A DNA stretch of 64,000 nucleotides, taken from Alistipes sp. (lineage in GTDB: Bacteria; Bacteroidota; Bacteroidia; Bacteroidales; Rikenellaceae). Under the pieces are notes generated by a model. It did not search any database and had not been told where the DNA came from. It saw only the letters and a program-made list of their open reading frames with translations. The position numbers were made by a program, and so were the translations under genes. Shown here piece by piece: positions 41,847 to 51,652 of this stretch (its first letter is position 1; every line of letters starts with the position of its first letter). The stretch spans positions 1-64,000 of the forward strand of contig JAFTOU010000028.1 in the NCBI GenBank assembly GCA_017463615.1. Reading direction: 5' to 3'.

Positions 41847-43001
41847 ATGATAAAGTATCTTACAAATATAGATTTTGTTCTTTGGAGCCTTAAGGGTCAG
41901 CCTGCAGGCTCCAAGTGGAGCAGCTATGCTGAGAAGCACCCTGGGGATGCGCAGTTTCAGAGGGCTTTATCTGTGGTGAAGCGTCTGAGTTTCTGCCGCC
42001 CATCCCTCTCCGAGCAGGAGAAGCAGCAGCTCTTCAACGCTATCCTTGCAGATGGGGGTCTTGCAAAGGCTCGCCCTCGCAGCTTGTGGCCTACTGTGCG
42101 CCGCGTGGCGGTGACGCTTGCCGCTTGCCTTGTGGTGGGCGTGGCAGGTGTGGCGCTCTTTAATGGCCTTAATAATCAGGAGGATGTTCAGGCCGTTCAG
42201 AGTGCACTTCCGCAGCTGAGCAGCATCGCTATGCCCGAGAGTATCACCATCCTTAGCGATGGTCAGCAGCAGAGCCTCATGACCATACTGGCAAGGGTAG
42301 AGTGCAACGAGCAGGGCGATATAGTTGTTGCGGGGCAGAGGGTTGCAAGCGCTTGCAGCTCGCCATTTGATATCCTCGTGCCTGCGTCGCACCGCGCTGT
42401 GGTGACGCTTGCCGACAATACCAAGATTTGGCTCAACGAGAACACTCGCCTGCGCGTCAATTCGCAGTGTGGCAGCGGTGCTCGTAGCGTGGAGATTGAC
42501 GGCGAGGGATATTTTGATGTTACCCACAACCCCGACAGCCCATTCAGAGTTCTGGGTCAGGACTTGGTGGCTGTGGTCAAGGGTACATCGTTTGATATCC
42601 GCAGCACCTCGGCTCCCGATGCAACGCAGTATGTTGTGCTTGTAGAGGGTCAGGTGGATGTAGATATGCCCGCCATTGGCGAGAGTGTCTCCCTTGCGCC
42701 GTCGCAGATTCTCAACTACAACAACGACTGTTATATGACAACCAAGACCGATGTGAGCAGCTACACCAGCTGGCGCGAGGGCTCTATTGCCATATCTTCC
42801 GACAGCATTGTGGATGTGATAACCAAGATTGCCGACTACTACGCCATAGAGGTGGAGTACGACGCAGGCGTCTCGCAGCTGAGCTGTTCGGGTCGTTTGG
42901 TGCTCTTTGACGATGTGAAGCAGACCCTTGATGTGCTGACAAATATTATCCCTATCAGCTACAAGTGGCGCGGCAAGAAGCTCTATATAGAGTCAAATTA
43001 G
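41847..43001 (+). CDS. FecR-type anti-sigma factor
   Basis: 384 residues. The cytosolic N-terminus (about 1-85) should bind the sigma factor. One membrane segment, VAVTLAACLVVGVAGVALFNG, is near 90. The periplasmic FecR domain (about 165-280) has PASHRAVVTLADNTKIWLNE, EIDGEGYFDVTHNPDSPFRV and VVKGTSFDI. A C-terminal DUF4974-type domain ends KLYIESN. It is expected to receive a signal from the STN domain of the SusC-like receptor encoded next. Confidence 0.92.
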   Translation: MIKYLTNIDFVLWSLKGQPAGSKWSSYAEKHPGDAQFQRALSVVKRLSFCRPSLSEQEKQQLFNAILADGGLAKARPRSLWPTVRRVAVTLAACLVVGVAGVALFNGLNNQEDVQAVQSALPQLSSIAMPESITILSDGQQQSLMTILARVECNEQGDIVVAGQRVASACSSPFDILVPASHRAVVTLADNTKIWLNENTRLRVNSQCGSGARSVEIDGEGYFDVTHNPDSPFRVLGQDLVAVVKGTSFDIRSTSAPDATQYVVLVEGQVDVDMPAIGESVSLAPSQILNYNNDCYMTTKTDVSSYTSWREGSIAISSDSIVDVITKIADYYAIEVEYDAGVSQLSCSGRLVLFDDVKQTLDVLTNIIPISYKWRGKKLYIESN

Positions 43002-43039
43002 AAAATGTCAACAAAAATAATAATCTAAAAAAACTATCT

Positions 43040-46000
43040 ATGAAACAATTTTTCCGAACCAACAACCTTGTGGCAAGGTGTGCTCGCCTCTGTGCGCTCG
43101 TTGCTGCTATGGTTCTACTGCTTGGTGTAGGCGTAGAGGCTCAGGCCGCCGAGGCGGAGCAGCAGAGGGGCAGTCTTGTGACACTTCGCCTCAACTCTGT
43201 TTCGCTCGTGCAGCTCTTTGATGCTATTGAGGCCCAGAATGGATACTCGTTTATCTGGGACGAGAAGCTACACTCCAAGCTCCAGCACCGCGTAACGGTA
43301 GATGTTACCGATGTGCCTATTGAGCAGCTGCTCAGCTCTAAGCTGGCAGGTACAGGCCTGACCTTCAAGATTATAGAGAAGCAGGTGATGATTAAGCAAC
43401 AGCAGCAGAGCTCTCAGCCATCATCCCAGCAGACCGAGTTCTCGGGTGTGGTAATCTCGGCAACGGACAATAAGCCTATCCTGGGCGTTAGCGTCTATGT
43501 TGAGGGCACTACTATCGGTACGCTTACCGACGATCAGGGTCGTTACTCTATCACCGTGCCAGCATCGGCGGCTAACATCAGCTTCTCATACCTCGGCTTT
43601 GAGGAGAAGACGCTGCCTACCTCGCAGCCGCTGCTCTTCTCGCTGGTGACCCTTATTGAGCAGAACACCACTATGGACGAGGTTGTAGTTGTCGGCTTCG
43701 GTCGTCAGAAGAAGGAGTCGCTCGTGGGCTCAATCTCTACCATCTCGCCTTCAAAGCTCAAGATGACAACCTCAAACCTCTCCTCTTCATTTATCGGTAA
43801 GGTTGCGGGTATCGTCTCTGTGCAGTCCTCTGGTGAGCCTGGTGCCGACGGTTCAAGTTTCTGGATTCGCGGTATCAGCACCTTCGGCTCAAATAAGGAG
43901 CCACTCATCATCCTTGACGGTGTGGAGATTGACAAGACCATCCTCAACTCTATCGCTCCAGAGACCATTGAGCAGTTCTCAATCCTCAAGGATGCGACCT
44001 CTACAGCTCTCTATGGCTCTCGCGGTGCGAATGGCGTTATGCTCATCACGACCAAGAGCGGTGCAAACTCCGAGAAGATGGCTATCAATGTCCGCGTGGA
44101 GAATGGTTGGTCTATGCCTACCCGTATCACCCCTGTGGCAGATGGTGTGACATATATGGAGAACTACAACGAGGCTCGTCGTATGCGCGAGATGGCAGAG
44201 CATTTTACTATTGATAAGATTGAGAATACCAAGTTGGGCACCAACTCAATTATCTACCCGAACAACAACTGGTACAAGATGCTGTTCAAGGACTTCTCGA
44301 TGAATCAGAATGTAAATGCCAATATCCGCGGTGGTAGCAAGAAGATTGACTACTTCCTCAATGTCTCTGTGCATAACGAGGATGGTATGCTCCGCAATAC
44401 CAAGATGTCAAACTACAAGACCAACGAGAATATGCAGAAGTACACCTTCCAGAGCAATATCTCGGCAAATGTCACCAACACTACCAAGGTGGCTCTGAAG
44501 ATGACCACCCAGCTGATGACCCGCAAGGGTAGCTCGGCAGTGGCTTCAGACCTGTTTGGCTATACCATGACCGTAAACCCAGTAGACTTCCCTGCATACT
44601 TCCCTGCGCAGGAGGGCGACGAGCATGTCCGCTACGGTAACGCTCCAGGTTGGGACGGTGGTGCGGCGCAGACCAACCCACTGGCTATCCTCAACCGCGG
44701 CTACTGTAATAAGTTCTGGGGCAATGTGCTGGCTACATTCACCATTGACCAGGACCTGAAGTTCATCACCGAGGGTCTGAAGATTGGCGGTCTGGCATCG
44801 TTCAAGAACTACACCTACTCTAACACTTGGAACCAGCTCAACCCATACTACTACAACCTTACCGACTACTGGATGGGTGCAGATGGTAACTATGTCTACG
44901 ATATGATGGAGATTGGTACTGTAGGAAGCAGCTACCTCACCCCAGGCGTATCTAATAGCGGTAACCGTATCTTCAACTTCCAGGTTACAGCCGACTATGC
45001 CCGCACCTTCGGTCGTCACGATGTGGCAGCAACACTGGTATACCACCAGCGCGAGACTATCGCCAATGTCCCTACGGCAAACCAGAACGAGATTCTTCCT
45101 TACCGCGAGCAGGGTCTGGCAGGTCGTGTGACATACGCCTTTGACTCTCGCTACCTCTTTGAGGCTAACTTCGGTTATAACGGCTCGGAGAACTTCTATG
45201 CTAAGAACCGTTGGGGCTTCTTCCCTTCAGTGGCTGTGGGTTGGGTTATCTCCAACGAGCCATTCTTCTACAAGGCTAAGGATGTTGTCTCGCTGCTCAA
45301 GCTGCGTGCTTCGTATGGTCTTGTGGGTAACGACTCGCTGCCTATGCGATTTGCATACCTTACCCTTGTGAATATGAACTCTACCGACAACGAGTTTAGA
45401 GGCTACTTCGGCGGTGACGAGTTTAAGATTTACAACGGTATTCAGGTTACCCGCTGGGGTAATACAGATGCAACATGGGAGGTGAGCCGCAAGCTCAACA
45501 TCGGTCTGGAGATTGGTCTGTTCAACGACCTGACTATCATGGCAGACTTCTTCCACGAGCAGCGTAACGATATCTTTATGCTCCGCCGCTCTATCCCTGC
45601 ATCGTCGGGCTTCCAGGAGTCTACTCCGTATGCAAATATTGGTGCTGTGCTCAACCGCGGTGTGGATATGTCGCTGGAGTACAACAAGGCTATCAATAAG
45701 GACCTTGTAATCTCTGTTCAGGGTACATTTACATACGCCCATAACGAGGTTACAGCTAAGGACGAGCCTAAGTACAAGAATAGCTATCAGGAGCTTGTGG
45801 GCAAGCCTATCAACTCTATCTACGGCTATGTTGCCGACGGTCTTTTCCGCGATCAGGCAGATATTGACAACTCGGCAAAGCAGGAGTTTGGTGCTATTAT
45901 CCGCCCAGGAGATATCAAATATAAGGATTTGAATGGCGACGGCGTTATTGACGGTAACGACCAGACCTGTCTGGGTTATCCCACCATCCCTGAGATTACC

Positions 46001-46444
46001 TACGGTTTGGGAGCATCTATCCGCTGGAAGGGCATTGACTTCTCGTTCTTCTTCCAGGGCTGTACAAATGTATCTATCCAGATGTACAACCACCACCCAT
46101 TTGTAACCAACCAGTACTCTGGCTACAATATGCAGGAGTGGATTGCTAAGGACCACTGGACCGAGGAGAATCAGAATGTCAATGCTGCCTACCCTCGTCT
46201 GTCTCCAAACTGGAATACAAACAACACCCAGACCTCGTCGTTCTGGATTAAGGATGGCTCATATATCCGTCTGAAGAACCTTGAGTTGGGTTATACTATC
46301 AAGTCGTTCCGCATCTACGCTTCGGCAACAAACCTCTTCACCCTCTCTCCATTCAAGTATTGGGACCCAGAACTGGGTAGTGGTAACGGTCTGAAGTACC
46401 CACTTCAGCGCCAGATGAAGATTGGCTTGCAGTACAATTTCTAA
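43040..46444 (+). CDS. SusC/RagA-type TonB-dependent transducer
   Basis: 1134 residues from ATG 43040; a longer frame runs back into fecR. Signal peptide, then an STN domain (about 40-108, LRLNSVSLVQLFDAIEAQNG), a carboxypeptidase-regulatory-like domain (about 130-205), a TonB-box-like TMDEVVVVGFGRQKKESLVG, a plug with GADGSSFWIRGISTFG and STALYGSRGANGVMLITTK, and a long barrel ending MKIGLQYNF. It imports oligosaccharides with SusD, and the STN domain links ligand binding to FecR. The ligand is not known; the neighbouring GH3 enzyme points to a glucoside. Confidence 0.95.
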   Translation: MKQFFRTNNLVARCARLCALVAAMVLLLGVGVEAQAAEAEQQRGSLVTLRLNSVSLVQLFDAIEAQNGYSFIWDEKLHSKLQHRVTVDVTDVPIEQLLSSKLAGTGLTFKIIEKQVMIKQQQQSSQPSSQQTEFSGVVISATDNKPILGVSVYVEGTTIGTLTDDQGRYSITVPASAANISFSYLGFEEKTLPTSQPLLFSLVTLIEQNTTMDEVVVVGFGRQKKESLVGSISTISPSKLKMTTSNLSSSFIGKVAGIVSVQSSGEPGADGSSFWIRGISTFGSNKEPLIILDGVEIDKTILNSIAPETIEQFSILKDATSTALYGSRGANGVMLITTKSGANSEKMAINVRVENGWSMPTRITPVADGVTYMENYNEARRMREMAEHFTIDKIENTKLGTNSIIYPNNNWYKMLFKDFSMNQNVNANIRGGSKKIDYFLNVSVHNEDGMLRNTKMSNYKTNENMQKYTFQSNISANVTNTTKVALKMTTQLMTRKGSSAVASDLFGYTMTVNPVDFPAYFPAQEGDEHVRYGNAPGWDGGAAQTNPLAILNRGYCNKFWGNVLATFTIDQDLKFITEGLKIGGLASFKNYTYSNTWNQLNPYYYNLTDYWMGADGNYVYDMMEIGTVGSSYLTPGVSNSGNRIFNFQVTADYARTFGRHDVAATLVYHQRETIANVPTANQNEILPYREQGLAGRVTYAFDSRYLFEANFGYNGSENFYAKNRWGFFPSVAVGWVISNEPFFYKAKDVVSLLKLRASYGLVGNDSLPMRFAYLTLVNMNSTDNEFRGYFGGDEFKIYNGIQVTRWGNTDATWEVSRKLNIGLEIGLFNDLTIMADFFHEQRNDIFMLRRSIPASSGFQESTPYANIGAVLNRGVDMSLEYNKAINKDLVISVQGTFTYAHNEVTAKDEPKYKNSYQELVGKPINSIYGYVADGLFRDQADIDNSAKQEFGAIIRPGDIKYKDLNGDGVIDGNDQTCLGYPTIPEITYGLGASIRWKGIDFSFFFQGCTNVSIQMYNHHPFVTNQYSGYNMQEWIAKDHWTEENQNVNAAYPRLSPNWNTNNTQTSSFWIKDGSYIRLKNLELGYTIKSFRIYASATNLFTLSPFKYWDPELGSGNGLKYPLQRQMKIGLQYNF

Positions 46445-46464
46445 CATAAAATCTACTTCAGAAT

Positions 46465-48369
46465 ATGAAAAAGTTAAATATAATATTGTTTGCGCTCCTC
46501 TCGCTTGCCCTCAGCTCGTGCAACTACCTTGATGTTGTGCCAGATGATACGGCAACTATTGACGACGCCTTCAAGAACGAGGAGAATGCACAGAAGTTTA
46601 TCTACTCCATCTACGGACATATCGGAAATATGAACCGTTACTGGCTGCCAGGTCAGATTATGGGTGGTGATGACCTTATCACCAACTCTAAGGGTACCAC
46701 CCGCTGGTTTGCCTACAAGAGTATGATTTATGGCGAGGAGACCCCAAATACCACCTACCACAACCTTATGCGTGCTACCGGTGCCCCTACAGGTGGTGTT
46801 AGCTACGACTACTACACCGCTATCCGCTACTGCTATATGCTGCTCAACAATGTAGCCTCTGTGCCCGATATCTCGGAGCAGAATCTGCGCGAGTGGCAGG
46901 GCGAGGCGTGGTTTATGATTGGTATGTTCCACTGGTGGATGCTTGAGTACTACGGCCCTATCGTAATTATTGATAAGGAGGTTTCGCTCAACGCACCAGA
47001 GGAGGAGCTCTACGCTCCACGCTCATCGTTTGACGAGTGCGTAGACTTTATTGTCAGCTGCCTGGATAAGGCTATTGAGTACCTGCCGGCTCGCCAGCAG
47101 AATATCAAGTGGTACGGTCGTGCTACCTCTGCTGCCGCTTACGCCTTCAAGGCTCGCGTGCTGCTCTTTGCCGCTTCGCCACTGTTCAATGGTAACGCCG
47201 AGTTCTACGGCAACCTGAAGAACCCTGATGGCACTCCGCTGGTAAATACTACCTACGATGCCGAGAAGTGGAAGCGCGCTATGGATGCTGCCGAGGAGGC
47301 TATTGTCTTCTGCGAGCAGAATGGCTACAAGCTCTACACCAACGCTGCAAATGGCACTTTGGATACCTTTGAGCGCGGTGTGGCAGACTTCCACGACCAG
47401 CTGGTAGAGATGCGCTACAACGATGTTGAGTTCCTCTGGGCATTTGCTCATACCAACTCGCAGGAGGAGATTCAGATGCGTAGTGGTATTCGCACCCTTC
47501 AGCCATACTCTACAAATGGTTGGTTTACCAACTTCCAGGTGCTCTTCCCAGCCGTTGAGATGTACTACACCAAGAATGGTCTGCCACTGGAGGATGACCC
47601 ACTGACCAAGGGTCGCAACCTCTATGTCTACAACGCCCTTGAGGGTACTGCCGAGCTGAACCTCAACCGCGAGCCACGCTTCTATGCCTGCGTGAGCTAC
47701 GATGGCGGCGAGTTCCCTATGGACGGTACTGTATACAAGGTGCAGGCTAAGGCTGGCGAGATTCACGGCTATACTATGAATGGCAGCTCGCCTGATATGT
47801 CTAAGGAGTACAACAACGAGACGGGCTACTTCCTGCGCAAGTTTATCCACAAGAATAGCGCCTACGACGCCTCTACAAAGACCTTCGCGTTCCACAACTA
47901 CGCTTGGCCTATGATTCGTATGGCGGAGCTCTACCTGAGCTATGCCGAGGCTGACTTTGAGTACAACGGCTCGCTGAGCGTCAAGAGCCTTGAGTACCTC
48001 AACAAGGTGCGCGAGCGTTGCGGTCTGCCAACCTTCCAGTACTCGTGGTCGCTGGCTGGTGGCATCCCTTCGGGCGAGAAGTTGCGTCAGGTGCTCCACG
48101 CCGAGCGTAACAACGAGCTGATGTTTGAGGGTCACCGCTACCGCGATATGCGCCGCTGGTTGGAGGCTGAGAAGCATATGCTCAAGGAGTGGAAGTGCTG
48201 GAATGTGTGGGGCGCAACTGCTGAGGAGTACTACACCATCAAGCAGTGGGAGGACTTCGACCAGCACGAGGGTGTGCGTACACTTCAGGTGCCTCGCCAC
48301 TACCTGCTCCCTTATCCACTTGCGGAGCTGCAAATCAATCCAAATTTGGTTCAGAACCCTGGTTACTAA
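46465..48369 (+). CDS. SusD/RagB-type surface glycan-binding lipoprotein
   Basis: 634 residues. Lipobox LALSSCNYLDVVPDD near residue 20. The N-terminal SusD-like region (AFKNEENAQKFIYSIYGHIGN) carries TPR helices, and the C-terminal RagB/SusD domain ends with LRQVLHAERNNELMFEGHRYRDMRRWLEAEK and YPLAELQINPNLVQNPGY, both typical. It forms the lid of the SusC transporter. It starts 20 bases after the susC-like gene. Confidence 0.95.
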   Translation: MKKLNIILFALLSLALSSCNYLDVVPDDTATIDDAFKNEENAQKFIYSIYGHIGNMNRYWLPGQIMGGDDLITNSKGTTRWFAYKSMIYGEETPNTTYHNLMRATGAPTGGVSYDYYTAIRYCYMLLNNVASVPDISEQNLREWQGEAWFMIGMFHWWMLEYYGPIVIIDKEVSLNAPEEELYAPRSSFDECVDFIVSCLDKAIEYLPARQQNIKWYGRATSAAAYAFKARVLLFAASPLFNGNAEFYGNLKNPDGTPLVNTTYDAEKWKRAMDAAEEAIVFCEQNGYKLYTNAANGTLDTFERGVADFHDQLVEMRYNDVEFLWAFAHTNSQEEIQMRSGIRTLQPYSTNGWFTNFQVLFPAVEMYYTKNGLPLEDDPLTKGRNLYVYNALEGTAELNLNREPRFYACVSYDGGEFPMDGTVYKVQAKAGEIHGYTMNGSSPDMSKEYNNETGYFLRKFIHKNSAYDASTKTFAFHNYAWPMIRMAELYLSYAEADFEYNGSLSVKSLEYLNKVRERCGLPTFQYSWSLAGGIPSGEKLRQVLHAERNNELMFEGHRYRDMRRWLEAEKHMLKEWKCWNVWGATAEEYYTIKQWEDFDQHEGVRTLQVPRHYLLPYPLAELQINPNLVQNPGY

Positions 48370-48386
48370 TCTTAAATTATTGAGAT

Positions 48387-48857
48387 ATGAGAAAGATAGT
48401 AATGTTATTTGTGGCAGCCCTGACTCTTGTTGTGGCTTCTTGCTCCAAGAACGATAGTATCGTCTACGAGAATATCCCTGCAACGCTCTATGTTGCCAAT
48501 GCGGGTGTTGTTCAGGTGGATGATTTGGGGGCAAACTATACTCTGCGCGTTGTCAAGGGTGGTAATGCCGACTATACCGTAAAGTTCACTCTCGGCGTAG
48601 ATACTCGTCCGATTGTTAGCTATAATATTGAGAACAATCTCAACTTAGTACCGCTGCCAGAGGGTTGTTATACCCTCTCGGCAGAGGCTGCAACGCTGGC
48701 AGTTGAGCAGGATATGATTAGCTTTGACATCAGCTTCAACGCCGAGCAGATAGCCTCTTTAGAGGCGGGTAGCTATGCCCTCTGTCTGGCTATTGAGTCA
48801 GATAATGCCAATATCAACAACGACAAGCGATATTTAATGCTCTGTATTGAGAAATAA
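48387..48857 (+). CDS. DUF1735-like lipoprotein
   Basis: 156 residues. Lipobox LVVASCSKN near residue 19. The rest is one beta-sandwich like the N-terminal DUF1735 domain of surface glycan-binding proteins: ATLYVANAGVVQVDDLGANYTLRVVKGG, LPEGCYTLSAE, SLEAGSYALCLAIES. It lacks the C-terminal catalytic or binding domains these proteins often carry, so it may be a minimal auxiliary binding protein. Confidence 0.75.
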   Translation: MRKIVMLFVAALTLVVASCSKNDSIVYENIPATLYVANAGVVQVDDLGANYTLRVVKGGNADYTVKFTLGVDTRPIVSYNIENNLNLVPLPEGCYTLSAEAATLAVEQDMISFDISFNAEQIASLEAGSYALCLAIESDNANINNDKRYLMLCIEK

Positions 48858-48875
48858 CCAAACCGTAAAACTATA

Positions 48876-51335
48876 ATGAAAAGACTTTTAATACTTCTGG
48901 GTGGTATCTTCACCTTTGTCACCCTCTCGGCACAGCCTATTACCGACGAGGCTAAGAGCCGCGCCGCTGAACTTGTCTCTAAGATGACTTTAGAGGAGAA
49001 ACTGGACTATATCGGTGGATATAATAGCTTCTACATCCGCGCAATTCCTCGTCTGGGTATTCCAGAGATTCGTATGGCAGACGGCCCTCAGGGCGTGCGT
49101 AACAATACCCAGAGTACTATGTTCGCTTCGGGTATTGCTGCTGCAGCTACTTGGAACCGCGAGGCTGTATATAATATGGGTGTAGGTCTTGGTCAGGATA
49201 GCCGCGCTCGCGGTGTGCATATCCTTCTGGGTCCTGGTGTGAATATCTACCGCTCGCCTCTTTGTGGTCGTAACTTTGAGTACTTCGGCGAGGACCCATA
49301 CCTTGCAGCTCAGACCGCTGTTCAGTATATCAAGGGCGTTCAGAGTCAGGGTACTATGGCTTGTATCAAGCACTATGCAGCCAACAATCAGGAGTGGGAT
49401 CGCCACAATGTCTCTTCGGATGTAGACGAGCGTACCCTGCACGAGATATACCTCCCTGCCTTCCGCGCTGCTGTTGAGCAGGCTGGCGTAGGCTCGCTGA
49501 TGTGCTCCTATAACTTGGTTAATAGCGTACACGCTTCGGAGGATAAGTATCTGAGCATTGAGGTGCTGCGTAATATGTGGGGCTTTGAGGGTATTCTGAT
49601 GTCCGACTGGAACGCAACCTACTCGGCTATCAACGCTGCAAATGGCGGCCTTGACCTTGAGATGCCAAGCGGTAAGCTGATGAACTACAAGCACCTGCAT
49701 CAGGCTGTAGCCGATGGTGTTGTGGATGTTCGCAATATTGACAAGAAGGTGCAGCATATCCTGCAGACCCTCATCTCCTTCGGCTTCTTTGACCGTCCAC
49801 AGAAGGACGAGAGTATCTCTGAGCGCAACCCATTCTCCGACAACGCATCGTTGGAGCTTGCTCGCAATGGCGTCGTAATGCTTAAGAACGATGGTATCCT
49901 TCCGTTCAAGAAGGGCAAGGTTGTCGTTGGCGGTATGCACGCAAATACAGTCCCTACAGGTGGCGGTAGTGGCTTTGTACACCCATTTGAGACCTGCTCC
50001 GTTTCGGAGGGACTGTCGCAGGTTAAGGGCTATAAGGTCTTTACTACAAACAACCTTGTAAGCTACTCTTTGGAGGGTAAGTTCTACACCTCTGCAGACC
50101 TTGCTCAGGCGGGTCTTAAGGCTGAGTACTTCAACAATGTGAAGCTGGAGGGCACCCCTGTACATACATCCGTGGAGACTACTATCAACAAAAACTGGAA
50201 GAAGGGCTCTCCAAAGGCGGGCGTTGTCAATGCCGATAAGTTCTCTATCCGTTGGAGTGGTGTTCTTTGCGTGCCTGAGAGGGAGCAGATGACCATCACC
50301 GTGCGTGGCGACGATGGCTACCGTATGTTTATTGATGGCAAGCAGGTGCTGGCTCACTGGAGCAACCACGGCGTTTCGCAGCGCACCTATACCTTCACTG
50401 CCGAGGCTAACCAGAAGTACGATGTCCGCATTGAGTACTTTGATAACTCAAGCGACGCTCGCGTGCATGTGAACTTCTATAACAACTCCTATGTGGAGCA
50501 GAATGCAGCCGCTATCCGCTCTGCAAATGCAGTTGTTATGTGCGTGGGCTTTGACTCAAATACCGAGAAGGAGAACTCCGACCGCACCTTTGAGCTCCCT
50601 TATGATCAGGGCGAGCTTATCCGTAAGGTTGCAGCCATAAATCCAAATGTTATCGCCGTAGTAAATGCAGGTGGTGGCTTTGAGATGGCAAGCTGGATGG
50701 ATAGCGCTAAGGCTATCCTGCTGGCGTGGTACCCAGGTCAGGAGGGCGGTCAGGCTATCGCCGAGATTATCTCTGGTAAGATCTCGCCAAGTGGTCGCCT
50801 GCCAATCTCTATTGAGCGCAAGCTGGAGGATAACCCTACTTGGGGCAGCTACTACCATAACCTTGATGTCAAGGTGCGCAACAACCCTTACCTGCGCGTG
50901 AACTATAAGGAGGGTCTCTTCCTCGGCTACCGTGGCTATGACCGCAAGGAGGTGAAGCCTCTGTTCCCATTCGGCTTCGGTCTGACCTATACTACATTTA
51001 AGTATAGTAACCTGAATGTTACCCCTACCCAGAACGGCTACCTTGTAGAGTTTGATGTTACCAACACCGGTAAGGTCGCTGCTGCCGAGGTTGCACAGGT
51101 CTATGTGGGCTATAACGACGAGAGCGTACCACACCCAGTAAAGCAGCTCAAGGGCTACGATAAGGTCACCATCGCCGCTGGCAAGACCCACCACTTCGCC
51201 GTAGAGCTCCCAGCCTCCGAGCTGACCTACTACGACATCATCTCCCACAGCATGGTTGATGCCTCTAAGGATGTTGTCATCTATGTAGGCTCTTCAGCCG
51301 AGGAGATTCATCTCCAGCAAACTGCTACAAGATAG
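48876..51335 (+). CDS. GH3 beta-glycosidase with an inserted PA14 domain
   Basis: 819 residues. Signal peptide MKRLLILLGGIFTFVTLSAQ. The GH3 N-terminal domain has RLGIPEIRMADGPQGVRN, GRNFEYFGEDPYLA and the nucleophile aspartate in GFEGILMSDWNATYS near residue 248. The C-terminal GH3 domain is interrupted by a PA14 domain (about 410-550, RGDDGYRMFIDG). WYPGQEGGQAIAEIISG and a C-terminal Fn3-like domain follow. This architecture is typical of beta-glucosidases that act on oligosaccharides. Last gene of the surface locus; an R1 copy starts at its stop codon. Confidence 0.94.
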   Translation: MKRLLILLGGIFTFVTLSAQPITDEAKSRAAELVSKMTLEEKLDYIGGYNSFYIRAIPRLGIPEIRMADGPQGVRNNTQSTMFASGIAAAATWNREAVYNMGVGLGQDSRARGVHILLGPGVNIYRSPLCGRNFEYFGEDPYLAAQTAVQYIKGVQSQGTMACIKHYAANNQEWDRHNVSSDVDERTLHEIYLPAFRAAVEQAGVGSLMCSYNLVNSVHASEDKYLSIEVLRNMWGFEGILMSDWNATYSAINAANGGLDLEMPSGKLMNYKHLHQAVADGVVDVRNIDKKVQHILQTLISFGFFDRPQKDESISERNPFSDNASLELARNGVVMLKNDGILPFKKGKVVVGGMHANTVPTGGGSGFVHPFETCSVSEGLSQVKGYKVFTTNNLVSYSLEGKFYTSADLAQAGLKAEYFNNVKLEGTPVHTSVETTINKNWKKGSPKAGVVNADKFSIRWSGVLCVPEREQMTITVRGDDGYRMFIDGKQVLAHWSNHGVSQRTYTFTAEANQKYDVRIEYFDNSSDARVHVNFYNNSYVEQNAAAIRSANAVVMCVGFDSNTEKENSDRTFELPYDQGELIRKVAAINPNVIAVVNAGGGFEMASWMDSAKAILLAWYPGQEGGQAIAEIISGKISPSGRLPISIERKLEDNPTWGSYYHNLDVKVRNNPYLRVNYKEGLFLGYRGYDRKEVKPLFPFGFGLTYTTFKYSNLNVTPTQNGYLVEFDVTNTGKVAAAEVAQVYVGYNDESVPHPVKQLKGYDKVTIAAGKTHHFAVELPASELTYYDIISHSMVDASKDVVIYVGSSAEEIHLQQTATR

Positions 51336-51465
51336 ATTTTATCGTGATAAGGCGGATACCTACTTCCGCTAGCAAAAAATCCCAGCAATGGCTGTACGCT
51401 TTAGTACTATCCATCGCTGGGATTTTTCGCCGAGCGTTGTATCTACCGCCTTCTGACGATAAAAT
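51336..51465. repeat. R1 nested-palindrome element, copy e
   Basis: Outer arms ATTTTATCGT and ACGATAAAAT, then AAGGCGG / CCGCCTT. The inner stem is AAAAATCCCAGC-ATGG / CCAT-GCTGGGATTTTT around GTACGCTTTAGTAC. It begins on the base after the GH3 stop. It is very close to copy c at 12550 except at paired positions in the outer arm. Confidence 0.88.
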
Positions 51466-51566
51466 CGGTGCAAATAGTAATCGGCGGTACAAGCGGGATG
51501 GCGCAACAATGGCAAAATGTCATTAAATCGCGCTAAACACTATCGCGAAGCGATACTTCTAAAAAA

Positions 51567-51596
51567 GCCAACAGCCAATGGCCAACAGCTAACCGC
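51567..51596. repeat. R3 units before the mannitol dehydrogenase promoter
   Basis: AAGCCAACAGCC, AATGGCC, AACAGC units after a TATCGCGAAGCGATA hairpin. R2 is absent from this spacer. The 317-base gap holds R1, its tail, these units and the promoter. Confidence 0.65.
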
Positions 51597-51624
51597 CCCT
51601 TTTGGCATTCTCGCGGACAATGGT

Positions 51625-51632
51625 TATTTTTG
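51625..51632 (+). promoter_or_regulatory. -7 element of the mannitol dehydrogenase gene
   Basis: TATTTTTG, with TTTG at 51601-51604, 20 bases upstream, as the -33 element. The leader is about 15 bases. Confidence 0.7.
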
Positions 51633-51652
51633 CATACAATAAAATCTCACAA

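Noticed and set aside
42965-43040. 5' extension of the SusC gene into fecR
   Set aside because: The extension lies within fecR coding sequence and lacks a signal peptide; ATG 43040 begins a typical export signal.
47023-48534. Open frame of 503 codons antisense to the SusD-like gene
   Set aside because: The plus strand encodes a full SusD/RagB protein; the antisense frame has no family features and starts in an intergenic stretch without a promoter.
48990-50369. Open frame of 459 codons antisense to the GH3 gene
   Set aside because: Shadow of a well-supported glycosidase; no motif, no promoter, no consistent neighbour.
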